DNA of 64,000 bases from Symbiodinium natans (lineage: Eukaryota; Sar; Dinophyceae; Suessiales; Symbiodiniaceae): contig CAJNDS010000180.1 of the NCBI GenBank assembly GCA_905221605.1, forward strand, positions 394,501 to 458,500, given 5' to 3'. How positions within the stretch are numbered: the stretch's first letter is position 1; each line of letters opens with the position of its first letter. The position numbers were made by a program, and so were the translations under genes. Below are positions 32,847 through 44,228 of this stretch, in pieces. The notes beneath the pieces were generated by a model. The model made no database searches, was not told the origin of the DNA, and saw nothing but the letters and a program-made list of their open reading frames with translations.

Positions 32847-33463
32847 AAGGCCTAAGCCCTAAGCTCTAAACCCTAAACCAAGTCAACATGCGCCGATCTC
32901 GAAGTGACACCGCACCCCAAGATGTTTCGAAGAACGCATGCCCTGGCCTATTGTTTTTTGGGGGGGAGGTTTAGGGTTTAAGGTTTAAGGTTTAGGGTTT
33001 AGGGTTTAGGGTTTAGGGTTTAGGCACCCGTCATGAAGGAAGCCCTTCCTGCCTACGGAGCCGGAACAGCAGCAAGTGTGGATGGACGCAGGATGGGCCG
33101 ATGGGGTTGCGGCTTCATGTGCAGTTGCATGTCAACACTATAGCCCCCGTAGGAATTATTATCATTATGTACATGTATATATATATGTATATATTTATAT
33201 TTATTTATACTTGTTTATTTATATATACTTTATATACACCCAAGGAAATATATGGAAATACGATTTTCGTTAAGGTCCAACAGCTGTTGCTTTTTTGAGC
33301 AGCCCCCATTCCCTGGCGCAGCCAAGAGGACTGGAGATGCGCCATCCAATGCTGGACCCCAAGCGCTTCACCACGCCCTACAAGAAGTCGGGCCCACCCA
33401 TGAAGTCCTTGAAGCTTGGCTGAGGTCAAGCGCCGTGGAGTTCCGATAGATGTGTTTTTGTTC

Positions 33464-33543
33464 TAACCCTAAACCCTAAACCCTAAACCCTAAACCCTAA
33501 ACCCTAAACCCTAAACCCTAAACCCTAAACCCTAAACCCTGCA
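33464..33543. repeat. Telomere-like array (CCCTAAA)n
   Basis: Eleven near-perfect units. Confidence 0.95.
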
Positions 33544-33573
33544 GTGCGGGGTGGCAGTCTTTACGTATCTCTA

Positions 33574-33685
33574 GGGGTCCATGTACCTCAGTATCATATA
33601 CTTGGGCCCCAAAGCCCCTACATAGGATGTACTTTAAGGCCCAAGTGGCGGCCCAAGTATTCCCTATTTAGGTATATGGACCTTT
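33574..33685. mobile_element. Family D element, uninterrupted reference copy
   Basis: GGGGTCCATGTACCTCAGTA, ATACTTGGGCCCC, AAGGCCCAAGTGG, then CCCAAGTATTCCCTATTTAG. It shows the pre-insertion sequence for the interrupted copy at 3310-3606. Confidence 0.8.
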
Positions 33686-33732
33686 GAGGTATCTTCAAAC
33701 CCCAAAGAAGATCTTCACGTATCTTCTCAGTG

Positions 33733-33811
33733 GTAGAGTAGGTCACCTTTGACTTTTTTGGGATATTCTAATCTCTTGAAAATCCCAAAGGTTAATTCTT
33801 GAAACTCCTAA
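33733..33811. mobile_element. Family J element
   Basis: GTAGAGTAGGTCACCTTTGA, CTTTTTTGGGATATTC, AATCCCAAAGGTTAATTC, ending CTCCTAAG. The start matches that of the complete-intron copy at 59403-59508. Confidence 0.75.
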
Positions 33812-33925
33812 GCCCTCAACCCTAAACCCTAAACCCTAAACCCTCAACCCTCAACCCTCAACCCTAAACCCTAAACCCTAAACCCCCCAAGATGCCACCT
33901 AACGAGGCGATTCTGGAAGCCGCAG

Positions 33926-33967
33926 GGGACCTGGCAGCTGGAGGTGGACGACGATGAGACGGACAGG
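33926..33967 (+). CDS. DysF/peroxin-type domain exon 1
   Basis: Acceptor ccgcag|G, exactly 14 codons: GTWQLEVDDDETDR. With the next exon it forms W.(L/V).VD....TD..GW.YA, the dysferlin/peroxin (DysF) signature also seen in TECPR- and Pex-type proteins. The GC donor (AGG|gccctt) keeps phase 0. Confidence 0.7.
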
Positions 33968-34735
33968 GCCCTTCTTTTGTTTTTCCTCCCTGAGGGCTTT
34001 CGTAGAGGCTTGTTGGGGTTTAGGGTTTAGAGTTTAGGGTTTAGGGTTTAGGGTTTAGGGTTTAGGGTTTGCTTGCTTCCTTCCATCTCAGGCCGGAGCC
34101 TCAGCAGTCCTGGGTTTAAAAAGGGTTTAGGGTTTAGGGTTTAGGGTTTATAAGGCTTAGGGGTTCATGTTGAGGTGCTTTGCCTCAGATTCTGAAAGGG
34201 TCGGAGCTCGTGTGGACCTCGTAGTGTCCCGGTGTCGCATGGAGGAAGATCATTCTTACTCGATTCTTGCCTGCTGTTGGGGCGAATACTAATAGGGTTT
34301 AAGGTTTAGGGTTTAGGGTTTAGGGTTTATGCCCGTTTACTATTCGGCACTCATGGGCACATGGAGAGGCTGCAGCCTTTCCGAGAGGTCGCTCACGGGA
34401 AATGCGCGCCCTTCCTCTTCGGGTCATGAGTGGTGTGGACTAGGACTAGCACCCAGTTGCCGATTTGCACGGATCCCCTAAACCCGAAACCCTAAACCCT
34501 AAAAAAGAGGTATCAGCTGCAAAAAGTGCAGGGCGTAACTGCCGTGTTGTGGTTACCAATGCTTCACGGTGGCTGGGTTCAAGTACGGAGTGCCGTGTGT
34601 AGATTGCAGGGCCTGCCTTGAGAATGTTTAAAGTTACTCCTTGTCGCTCGCACTGTCAGACCTGGGGGCTTTGCCAAATAGGGGTGCCCTGCTTGGGGGT
34701 TTCATTACGTTCTGGCCGCCGAGGGTCTTTAGTGG

Positions 34736-34822
34736 GTTTAGGGTTTGGGGTGTGGGGTTTAGGGTTTAGGGTTTAGGGTTTAGGGTTTAGGGTTTAGGGT
34801 TTAGGGTTTAGGGTTTAGGTCT
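34736..34822. repeat. Telomere-like array (TTTAGGG)n
   Basis: Eleven units with two variants at the left. Confidence 0.95.
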
Positions 34823-34915
34823 GTAGCCAGAAGCTTGAAGCTTCTCTCTTCCCAGGAAAGATTGTTGGCACCAAACACATGGAACTCACGGGGGCTCTTG
34901 GCATCTGGGATTGAG

Positions 34916-35104
34916 AGGTACTCAGGGTACATATTAACCAACTATGATACCGAGGCTGGGGTTCAGGGTTTAGGATTTTGGGTTGAGGTACTTATTCACC
35001 AACTATAACAGTACTCCTATAAGCCAAGTTATCACCATACTAGGGCACTTAAGTTGCTAAGTGGGTGATTAAGTACGGACATAATTGGTGAACAAGTACC
35101 CTGC
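34916..35104. mobile_element. Family C element with duplicated segment around a telomere-like insert
   Basis: GTACATATTAACCAACTAT (34927-34945) and GTACTTATTCACCAACTAT (34988-35006) bracket a 42-bp insert that contains GGTTCAGGGTTTAGGATTTT. The right arm ends AAGTACCCTGCCTGACAG, whose AG is the acceptor of the DysF exon at 35112. Confidence 0.8.
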
Positions 35105-35111
35105 CTGACAG

Positions 35112-35265
35112 GACACCGAGGGCTGGATGTACGCCCCCATCTGGGGCAGTACCGACTGGCAGCCTGAGCCGCGCGTGCTCATCGATGCCGTGCGCAAGCG
35201 CAAGTGGACTTTGACCTACAAACTCAACTTCCTGGCCAATGAGACCATGCTGCCGCATGTCTGCA
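35112..35265 (+). CDS. DysF/peroxin-type domain exon 2
   Basis: Acceptor gacag|G in phase 0. It reads DTEGWMYAPIWGSTDWQPEP, then AVRKRKW. These are the core residues of DysF domains: GW.YA, a W, and (V)RRR.W. The exon's right edge is not fixed; the frame is open to about 35270. Domains of this type are found in membrane-associated proteins of the peroxisome and lysosome/autophagosome systems. It may be the C-terminus of the VPS13-like protein or a separate gene. Confidence 0.75.
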
Positions 35266-35399
35266 TGTTAGTAGGCTGCGGGGCGCCGGGAGTTGGCCGA
35301 TTTCTTTGTACGCTTTGCTGCCACGCCCGAGTCTCGGGTGCTTGCGGCTGCGTGGGGGTGGAGGGCTATGACCGACAGTACGACCCGGATCCAAGCAAG

Positions 35400-35545
35400 A
35401 AGGAGAGAGAGCGAGAGAGACAGAGGGGAGAGACAGAGAAAGACACAGAGAGAGAAAATAGTGGCAGAAAGAGAGACAAGAGCAAGAGAAGGAGAAAGAG
35501 CGAGAAAGAGAGAGTCAAGCGAAAAGGGAGAGAGAGAAAGGCACA
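35400..35545. repeat. GA-rich low-complexity tract
   Basis: GAGAGA/GAAAGA repeats of about 145 bp. They make lysine/arginine/glutamate-rich spurious frames on the + strand. Confidence 0.9.
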
Positions 35546-35805
35546 TCAGGATCCCTAGAACACAAATACGAGGATTTCTCGCAGTGGGCGTAGGGATGGC
35601 AAGAGCAACAGTCCCCCTCTCAACAGGGAAAGAATGCCCCAAACACCCCCCCCAGCCGTGCCAGCAGCTCGGGGAAGGGGCCCCAAGAGGGGGGTCGTCA
35701 GCCATGAAAGGAAGCCGTGGATGAAACAGAAGCTCCAGCGACGGTTTAGGGTTTAGGGTTTAGGGTTTAGGGTTTAGGATTTCGGGTTTAGGGTTTAGGG
35801 ACTAG

Positions 35806-35912
35806 GGAGAAACCAGCCTCCAGACGACCCGGACGACCCCGATGCCACTGACAGGGACAGCATGGTCAAGCAGTGGCAAATGCATCAGGCTGAGCAACGA
35901 CGGTGGAGTTGC
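35806..35912 (+). CDS. Candidate exon after the DysF domain
   Basis: Acceptor actag|G. It reads RNQPPDDPDDPDATDRDSMV, then KQWQMHQAEQRRW: an acidic linker, then a basic/aromatic segment. Donor gtgcct after TGCA. Phase to both neighbours is unproven. Confidence 0.5.
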
Positions 35913-36076
35913 AGTGCCTTCAGTGGCTTTGCGTTCCAAAGTTTGAGAAAGTGGAGGTTGGGAGAGGGGGATTTGTACGTGTATGACCACTCGGAAGTTA
36001 GACATTCGTGATTCGTTACCATAAACCCTAAACCCTTGAACCCTGACAAGCTCTGAACTTTCTTAGTGGGAGCTAG

Positions 36077-36137
36077 GATTTTCGGAGATGGTTGCGTGCG
36101 TGGGACCTATGCAACATCGAAGAATCAACTACTCACC
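36077..36137 (+). CDS. Candidate exon ending at a family B intron
   Basis: Acceptor gctag|G and consensus donor gtgagc. In phase 0 it reads DFRRWLRAWDLCNIEESTTH, a tryptophan-rich segment plausible next to a DysF domain. A second frame (FSEMVACVGPMQHRRINYS) is also open and joins the 35806 exon by phase. Confidence 0.5.
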
Positions 36138-36166
36138 GTGAGCTTCTCGTATGCCCCCTGAACTAG

Positions 36167-36277
36167 CCTTGGGGCACCAAATGAACCCTAAAATTGGGGT
36201 CATATACCCCATACTATTATAATCCCTATTGAGGTATGTGAACCTTAAACCCTTTTAGGGTTCATTTCGTTTACAAG
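36167..36277. mobile_element. Family B element filling a short intron
   Basis: CCTTGGGGCACCAAATGAAC at the left and TTTTAGGGTTCATTTCGTTT at the right, ending ACAAG. Together with the donor at 36138 it makes a 140-bp intron. Confidence 0.85.
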
Positions 36278-36889
36278 GAGAGGGCGGAAGACACTCTCGG
36301 AACCGAGCCGTGCAGTGTGACCGTGGGAAGAGTTTGCCTTGGGTGATTCTCGTGTGTTGCACTCTCTTCGTGCGCATTCTACCCCGGCTACGCGACCAGA
36401 GCCGCATAGCACTGCGCCTGCGAGAGTTCCTGGTGTCACGGAGCTCAGGTAGCGCTAGATGCGGCTTAAAAGACCCAACGCGAAAAGACGAAGTGGAGTG
36501 GGGGCAGGGGGGGCGGGTGGGGAGCTGACCTCGGGCCCCATGCCCCTCGAGAGAGAGAGAGAGAGGCATGCGGTGGAAGGAAGGAAGGAAGACGCGGACA
36601 GAGAAGCCGCAGGGCACGTTTGTGTTCAAGTCGTGCTTTCGTGCAGGGCAGCTCTGCCATCGTTGCGGGCACTGCGATGGGTGGTGCGATCTTTAAAGAG
36701 TAAGGGTTTAGGGCTTAGGATTTAGGGTTAGGGTTTAGCGTTTAGGGTTTATGGTAGCTAGGAACAACACTTCGCCAATCAGATTCCATCAGGGGGCCTC
36801 TAAAGTCTGCGCATCACTGAGGCCGAGCGCAGCGTCCATCGGGATTCCATCCCGTGTCTCTGCTACATGGAGATACGTAAATATGTATA

Positions 36890-36938
36890 TGTATGTATAT
36901 ATATATATTCATATTCTTAATTCTTTCATTGTTACTGT

Positions 36939-36973
<35 letters not shown>

Positions 36974-37040
36974 AATATGTATATATGCATATACACTTAT
37001 ATGTATATCTGTATATACATATATACATATATATATAGAG
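36890..37040. repeat. (TA)n and (CTAT)n microsatellite
   Basis: Eight to nine CTAT units at 36942-36974 within a TA-rich region. Confidence 0.95.
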
Positions 37041-37186
37041 TATGTTCATTATTATTCTTTATGATCTTATGTCGGGAGAGGGAGAGAGATAGAGTGTTTT
37101 GGATGTTTTGGGTTGCGCTTCGGGCATCAACTCTGGTGAGGGGTGCAGCTTCAGGACCATGATGTGAGTTTCGGAACAGTCCAACA

Positions 37187-37288
37187 TTGGGATGTTCCCC
37201 CTTATGCTAACAGCCCTTGATAGGGATTGTAGTAGCCCTAAACCCTAAACCCTATTAAGGACTGGTAGTATAAGGGGGAACATCCCCA
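37187..37288. mobile_element. Family A element with telomere heptamers replacing its loop
   Basis: GGGATGTTCCCCCTTATGCT and TAGTATAAGGGGGAACATCC are intact arms. The expected loop GGGGGTACTATAAT is replaced by CCCTAAACCCTAAAC. Confidence 0.9.
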
Positions 37289-37514
37289 GTTAAACGGCAA
37301 GTCCCAAGAAGGCCGGAAAGCTGTCGAACATGCCAGGAAAATCACCGAAGTATACCTACATGTAGCTCAGGGTCCAGGGTTCCATCGAGTTGAACCCTAA
37401 ACCGTCCCTAAACCCTAAACTGCTACACGGTGTGCTGCCAGAGATCTTCTTCCTCGTCCCCACCCATTTCTGCCCACACTCCTTTACAACGAACAGCATG
37501 GCAACTATGTGCGT

Positions 37515-37615
37515 AGTTCTCGAAATTAGGGTTCCTTTTGGGGACCCCTTTTTCAAGGCCTCCGCCTTATAACGGGTATCCAGAAAGGGGCCCTAAATTA
37601 GGAAACTACCCATGT
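37515..37615. mobile_element. Family T-like palindromic element
   Basis: GAAATTAGGG, CCTTTTGGGGACCCC at the left and AAAGGGGCCCTAAATTAGG at the right are inverted. Related to 53479-53575. Confidence 0.55.
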
Positions 37616-38006
37616 GCCTTCTCGGAGAGAGACGGAGAGCAGACTGACCTGAACCCTAAACCCCTAAAACCCCCTAAAAACCGTAAAACCCCTAAAAACC
37701 TAAGGCCCTAAAACCCTCAAACCCTCAGGACCATCTTCCCGCATGCAAAGTCCAACATCGCGGTCGAACTTCAAGTCGTTCAGGGGTTCGCCCAGGCAGG
37801 TGGCAGGAACTAACCCTAGACCTTATGAAGTGGGCGTTTTGGAGGGTTTAGGGTTTAGGGTTTAGGGTTACTTTCTTTGGACATTGAAGCCTTGCCTGTC
37901 GTGCGCGGGCGTGAGCGTCCATGCCCTGCAGACCCTAAACTTTCGGTGGTTTCTTGACTTGCGGCTCTTGAGGAGATACCCTGGCGGTTGGTTGGATGAT
38001 GCAATC

Positions 38007-38116
38007 CTTGGGGAGGAAATGAACCCTAAAACGGGTTTATGGTTCACATACCTTAATTGGGATTATAGTAGTAGAGGGTATATGACCCCAATTTTAGGGT
38101 TCATTTGGTCCCGAAG
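38007..38116. mobile_element. Family B palindromic element, complete
   Basis: CTTGGGGAGGAAATGAACCC and GTTCATTTGGTCCCGAAG are inverted, with core TTAATTGGGATTATAGTAGT. A family E element follows at once. Confidence 0.9.
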
Positions 38117-38204
38117 GATCTTTGTCATAGTTGGGTGACATGTTCAAGGGTACTTAAACCCAATGAGGTGCATACATTTAGATTTGTAAGACTATCCCAA
38201 CCAC
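38117..38204. mobile_element. Family E element, copy 1
   Basis: TTTGTCATAGTTGGGTGACA, AGGGTACTTAAACCCAATGA, GACTATCCCAACCA. The same order is found at 53664-53755. Its left end abuts a family B element. Confidence 0.7.
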
Positions 38205-38869
38205 TAGCAATGTGGTGCAATCCGACACGTGGGCCGTCGATACCGTTGCTAGTGTGAGAGTTTCTGCTGAGTTCAGTGGCACCTGTGTACGGTTTTTTTC
38301 CAGTCAGCGGCCTGCAGTGTGTCCGAGAAGTCAGCGAGGCAGGTGGCAAGCAAGCCCGCCTTTGTAAATCTGAGTCACATGCCAAGCATTGAATTCTAGC
38401 AAAAGGTTGGCCACAGGGGGCCCATGTTTCGAATATGCAGTGAGGTTCCCAGAAGCCACTTGATACTGGGACCCCAACCAAAATCACGAAGGAGTATTTA
38501 GAGTATTTCAAAGCTGTGTTCTTAGTCGGATTGGCACTCGGCAGGCACTGAACTTCCCAAAGCTACAAGTTGCGTAGCAGCCCGCCGGAGTCTAGTGACC
38601 TACCGCGACCGCTGGCGTAAACGCGGCGCGTTCCCTGCACTGACATGCACATCTGCTGCAAGGGACCGCTCGCCTTCCGCCGTCAGCGGAATGGTAGAAG
38701 GCTCCGTGGCGGCAGTACTTCTCTCCGAAATGGCAGCCTTGCATTGGGCAACTTCTCCAAGCCATGTTCGGCACTGTACCTCACATGCCAACCATGAGCC
38801 CGAGGATTTCGGATCCGCTAGCGCAGTTAAACTTGACAGATGCCCCCGACAACCCTCGACCCCAAACCC

Positions 38870-39028
38870 TTAACCCTAAAATTCTAATAACCCTAATAAC
38901 CCTAATAACCCTAATAACCCTAATGCCCCCAAATAACCCTAAAAACCCTAATAACCCTAATACCCCTAATAACCCTAATAACCCTAATGACCCTAATAAC
39001 CCTAATAATCCTAATAACCCTAATTAAT
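38870..39028. repeat. Variant array (CCCTAATAA)n
   Basis: About 15 tandem nonamers CCCTAATAA with a few variants (CCCTAATGC, CCCTAATAC). It reads as asparagine/proline-rich repeats in + frames but has no coding support. Confidence 0.95.
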
Positions 39029-41200
39029 AACCAAAACCCTGTCCTTCAGGAAGATGGCGCAAGGACCCGCTGCTCCAAAGTATCTCCTCGCAGTCCAGCT
39101 TGAACTCGAGGAGGCCTTTAAACACCTTGTGGGTTTAGGGTTTAGGGTTTAGGGTTTGGGGTTTTAGGGTTTTAGGGTTTAGGGTTTAGGGTTTATTGTC
39201 AAGAAGTCACTAGAGTTTACCGTAGAATTGCATGCTATACATGTGGTTATGCTACATACTATGTATTGTCTATTGTATTATGCATTATATACTATACATA
39301 CATGCATCTGTGGCGGCGACTCTCGACTCGGGCTGGTTGGAGAAGGAGTTTCTGTAAATTATTGCGGCTTAGGGTTTAGGGTTTGGGGTTTGCGCGTTCT
39401 GTGCGTCAGGGCTTTTTCTGGGACTACACGCATCAGCGACTTTTGCTTGTATTGGCCTGCAAGCATCGCATCTCACCCATCCCACCCTCATAGGCCTAAA
39501 CCCTAAACCCTAAACCGCGACAAATCCTAGAAATCCTCCCTGTGCGGCTCGCTCACCCCAAGTATCACCAAGTCGGGGCAGGGGAGACACTGCAGGGCAG
39601 GGGAGGGGCAAACATGCGAACCCAAGCCAATACAGAAAGGAAGGAAGGGCGCAAGAAGGAGCAGTGACCTAGCCGATCCTTGTTCTTGCCACTAGAAGCC
39701 CTCAACCAGAAGCTCTAAACCATACTTTGCATGGGAGGCAGTCCGAAAGCGGCAGTCCAAGAGCACCAGCAATGGTGCAAGGCGCCATCGTCATCGGGTG
39801 TGAGGTCATGCTTGCAGCCTGCCATGCCCTGCTGGCCCCCTAAAGAGAAGCCTCGCAGCTGCCACAGCTGCGAGCACCCCAAATCGCAAGAGCAACGCGG
39901 TACCCCAAGAGTTTTGTGTCCTGCAGGTCCAAGTTTCTCAAGCTTCTCCTCGCAACCTGGTACCAGGCAAGCCGTACTGTGGGAAACCGAAGTTCGGACT
40001 GAATTTGCCGCCCCTAAACCCGAAACCCCAAACCCTAAACTCTTTTTGGCAAGCTGTAGACACGGCGAAATGCCAAGCCGGTATGTTCACAACAAAGCTG
40101 CAGCGATTTGACCTGGGCATGCCCCGCTTCATGCCACGCTGCATCTCGCACCTTCCTGGTCAGAGAACCCGAAGCCCTAAACCTAAACCCCAAACCCTAA
40201 ACCCTAAGCCCTAAGCCCTAAACCCTAAACCCCAATCCAACCTGATGCATTCGTTGAACCAGCTGGCTTGGATCTCATCTCATCTCGGCCTACCCCCGCC
40301 GTGGTGTGAGGCCCGCGATACTGCCCGGTGCCTATGCAGGCGGCCGTCCAGTAATTGGATCATGTAGGCAGCATGCGGCACCCTTCCACCCCTACACGCA
40401 GGCCCATATGTTCTGCATGCATGACGCAGGCTGCAGGTCCCACACATCTTTAGTCCCTGCTAACTTTCCTTCCGATGGTGCTAATAATACTGCTCCAAGT
40501 TAAATTTACTGTTGAATTAAGTGAAATGTATTTTTTTGAGAAAAGAAATGATAGACAATCAGAAGACTTCTGATGCGCGGGCCGAGCCTCAATCCCAACC
40601 CCTGAGGGGACCCCCAAGCACTTTCCAAAGGCGAACATGAAGTAATCAAAGGCCCAATAAACTGTCCGATGCACCCGATTCCCTAAGTAGCAGAGTGCTT
40701 AAGACTAGGACTGGGAGTAGGCCCTTATTGCCTTTTTTTCGGGTTGGGGCTCCCTTATAATCCCCTTAAAACCAAAAAGGGCACCCTTTTCATTTCTGAA
40801 GTACTCCCGGGTCTACTAGAACATTCCGCAGGCCAAGCCAGACCACAGCTGCAGATCAGGTCGAAACAGCCTGCCAGGCCGGGGATTCTGGGGTTTAGGG
40901 TTTAGGGTTTAGGGCTTTGTGGTTTTGGGGTCAATGATGCGTGCCCACCAGAAGCACGATCTGCGAGCGCATTCGTCTGCAGACCTACCCGCCCCATGCA
41001 ACATTCATGGAGTTAAGGTCCTTTTTTTCTCTTTCTTTGACATTTTTCACACTTTGTTTATATTCGCAACGGCCTGATGATGGTATTTCTTTCAGAACTG
41101 CCGTTGTGCATGCTGGCACGCAGTGATTCTCCAGATGCAGCTTCTGTTCTGTGCTGCTTCTTGCGCGTGCCCAGACCTGCCTGCTCGAACTTGACATGAA

Positions 41201-41298
41201 ACTATATCCCCCTTGGGGATGTTTTTGTTTGTATAAACCCCAAGACGATATTGAACATATTAGTTTTATAAAGGTTCTAAGGGGAGTATAGGAAAGAC
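41201..41298. mobile_element. Family L element, copy 2
   Basis: AACTATATCCCCCTTGGGGA, then TTAGTTTTATAAAGGTTC and TAAGGGGAGTATA. Matches 4318-4421 at its right half. Confidence 0.6.
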
Positions 41299-41794
41299 TG
41301 AAGTCCTGTGAGCTCAAGATACTTGAGACGTGTGGGGCACTTGAGTCACTTGGAACCACGTGGTCGCCTGGGACACTTGGGACACCTGTGTCACTTGGGG
41401 TGGCTTCCTCGCAGGGTCTTGCTCAGTGTCCGACCGGCCCCTACCCAAAAGACAAGTGAGCGCCTGGTTTACGGTTTGAGGATCAGGAGCATGAGCATGA
41501 ATCAGTTTTTGGAGACCGTATACTTGGAGAGGATGCAACGAGTGGCAGCTTCGCTGCCCAACGCCCACCACCCCACGCCAGCCAAGAAACACCCGCACCT
41601 CCCTACCCCAAGACCCAGATTTTCCAAAAGAGCTTAATTCAGGAACATTCCTAACATTCCTTAAATCACCTAGGAATTCTCATTATGGGTTTATGGCTTC
41701 TTCCCCAATGGAGCCATGTGGGACGATCCGGGACTCAAACTCCGGATGTGAGGCCGGCCTCTGCGCAGCCTTATCCACAGATGCGGCTGCCAGG

Positions 41795-41892
41795 TGGGGG
41801 TTTCCGAAATTCGTGGTTTAGGGTTTAGGGTTTAGGGTTTAGGGGTATCTTATTGGGGTCCTGAATGTAGGGGAACCATGTGGGGGTCAATA
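41795..41892. mobile_element. Family F element, inverted, with telomere insert
   Basis: Reads GGGTTTCCGAAATTC, four TTTAGGG units, then GTATCTTATTGGGGTCCTGA. This is the reverse complement of family F with a telomere-like block inserted after the CGAAATT end. Confidence 0.7.
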
Positions 41893-42808
41893 TGAGGGCC
41901 TGATTGCTTGTAGGGTTTTCAAGGTTAATGCAGTTTGTTGGTGCAACCCCATATAAACCCTAAACTCTAAAACTAAACCTGTCTAGGCATCTTGACTTCA
42001 GCCTGCGACGTGGTGATTTTCAAGCAGTTGTTCAGTGCGGACCCTCTGAACTAGTCCCCGCGGTGTGCGCGAGTGCTGGGCGGGTGGCAAAAAACCCTAA
42101 ACCCTAAAGAACCCTTGTCTAAACCCTAAACCCTTAAGGGTGAAGCATTGAAGGATGCATACGGCATATGGGCCTCTGTCAGCTTCAGCTTTAAATCATC
42201 CATCTTCTCACCTCGGGATTCCCGCCGTTGTTGAGTTTGTCATTATATGCACACACATATGTGTGGATATATATATGTATATACATACATATATGCACAT
42301 ACAGTTTATATGCACGCCATCTCATCGACGTACATATCTCACAGCGTGAAATTATTTCTTCTGCATGTAATATGTACATAAAAAAATTGTTTGAGGCCGA
42401 AAACATAGTGCGAACGCTGAAGCCGATCTGTCTCCGCTGTGTTGACATTTTGCAAGCAGTAAAACAGCAAAACCGCAGCGGATAGATTTCGGCTTTAAAC
42501 CAAACCGGTTTATACACATACATTACAGACATCTAAATATGTATTAATAATGTATAAATAATGTATAAATATGTATAAATAATGTATAAATAGTGTATAA
42601 ATAATGTATAAATATTGTATAAATATGTATAAACATGTACATATGTACATGTTGGCCGCGCCCTGGGTTGCACCGTGCCTCTCGGAAATCCCTTCCCAGG
42701 GCAGATGCTGAGCCCCACGTCGCAATCCAGCAACTCCGCCGCGAGGCATGGGCTTGCTGGGTGCTTGAGGGTGCTTAGGGTTTCTCTGAGTCTGGGTTCA
42801 AACCGGGG

Positions 42809-42870
42809 GTTTAGGGTTTAGGGTTTAGGGTTTAGGGTTTAGGGTTTAGGGTTTAGGGTTTAGGGTTTAG
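42809..42870. repeat. Telomere-like array (TTTAGGG)n
   Basis: Nine perfect units. Confidence 0.95.
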
Positions 42871-43835
42871 GGCAGTGCCCCTGAACTCCCTGAGCCCTCA
42901 ACTTGCAACAGCGCTAGGGCCTAAACCCTAAACCCGCAAACCCTGAAGCCCCACCCTAAGAAAAGACAGCCCTTGGCCAGCCCGGGGCATCAAAACCTCC
43001 CAAACCCCAAACCCCAGACCCTAGACCCTAAACCCTAAACCCTAAGCCCTCAACCCTAAACCCTAAACCCTAAACCCTCGCCAAGCAGGCCGGCAACGAT
43101 GCCTCCCCAGCAGCTGCGGCCACTGCCAGGAAAGTCTGAGACGCGGGTGTAGGGAGTAGGGATTAGGGTTTAGGGCTTTTCGGGGGTTTAGGGTTTAGGG
43201 TTTAGGGTTTAGGGTTTAGGGTTTAGGGTTTTTAAGGATTGTTTTATGGATGTTTGAGAGTTTTCAAGGGTTTGTTCAAGGTTTTTGGGGCTACAAGGGG
43301 GCCCAGTTGCGGAAAAAGGGGGCCTGAGGGCTTGCAACAAACAAGAGTCTTTGGACATGGACTCCTGCAAGATTCTTGGTCTAGGGCCGGGCGCGACATT
43401 CCTCCCAAGCTGGTAGGGGTTTTGGGTGTTGGGTTTCGGGTTCTTGGGTTCTTGCGTTCTTGGGTTTTGGGTTTTGGGTTTCAGGGACAGAGGCAAATCG
43501 CACGGCAGTCCGTCCTCAAAAAAAAGGGACAGAGGAGGAGTATATCAGGAAGAGCCTAAACCCAGGATGCCTCGAAGTCCCCGAAACCTTAGCAAGGAGT
43601 AGCAGTTTCAGCGGAATCACCCTAAACCCTAAACCCTAAACCATAAACCCTAAACCCTAAACCCTAAACCCGTTTCAGCTGCGGCCACTTCGCAGGCCCA
43701 ATGCTGTCCAATGCAACCTCTTTTTCACAGTCGAGCGTGAGGTCGTCCAGGCGCTTCCCGGGATGGGGCCAAACACGTTTCGCGCCTACTCTCGGGTGTT
43801 TGCTGCAAGCGTGAGCATCGAAACCGGTCCACGCG

Positions 43836-44001
43836 AAAATGTACTAAACCCTAAACCCTAAACCCTAAACCCTAAACCCTAAACCCTAAACCCTAAACCC
43901 TAAGCGACGAGGCCTCAGACATCAGCACTTGCTCCCATTCTCACCCTAAACCCTAAACCCTAAACCCTAAACCCTAAACCCTAAACCCTAAACCCTAAAC
44001 C
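43836..44001. repeat. Two telomere-like arrays (CCCTAAA)n
   Basis: Arrays at about 43843-43904 and 43944-44001, separated by 40 bp of unique sequence. Confidence 0.95.
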
Positions 44002-44228
44002 CACTGCGTAACTTCCCCCGGCTCTGTGAAGGCCCTCCACGGTGCTTCCCGCGCAGCTACGGGCAGCACCAGGAAGGGCAACAGGGTTTAGGGTTTAGGG
44101 TTTAGAGTTTAGGGTTAGGGTTTAGCAACAAGAGGGGGGGGGGGAACCACCCAAAGAGACGCCCGGGCCAACTCAGACTCAAAGCTGCCGTGCACAACTA
44201 GGGCTTGGCGTCATTGAGCTCTATTTGC

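Larger units (their letters stand above)
30452..33925. other. Repeat-rich interval with weak exon candidates
   Basis: Holds telomere-like arrays (30460-30570, 30870-30908, 32440-32500, 32968-33022, 33464-33543), one family B, one D, one I and one J element. Exon-like pieces with AG|G starts are at 31319 (after the B element), 31951 (VWPARSGGLNFQHV) and 32338 (LLRFLGDLA). None shows a family motif. Confidence 0.4.

Noticed and set aside
35127-35558. 143-codon open frame beginning MYAPIWGSTDWQP
   Set aside because: Only the first part (35112 to about 35265) is a DysF exon. The rest is frame read-through of intron and a GA-rich repeat.
38764-39027. Asparagine-proline repeat protein
   Set aside because: It is a translation of the CCCTAATAA nonamer array.
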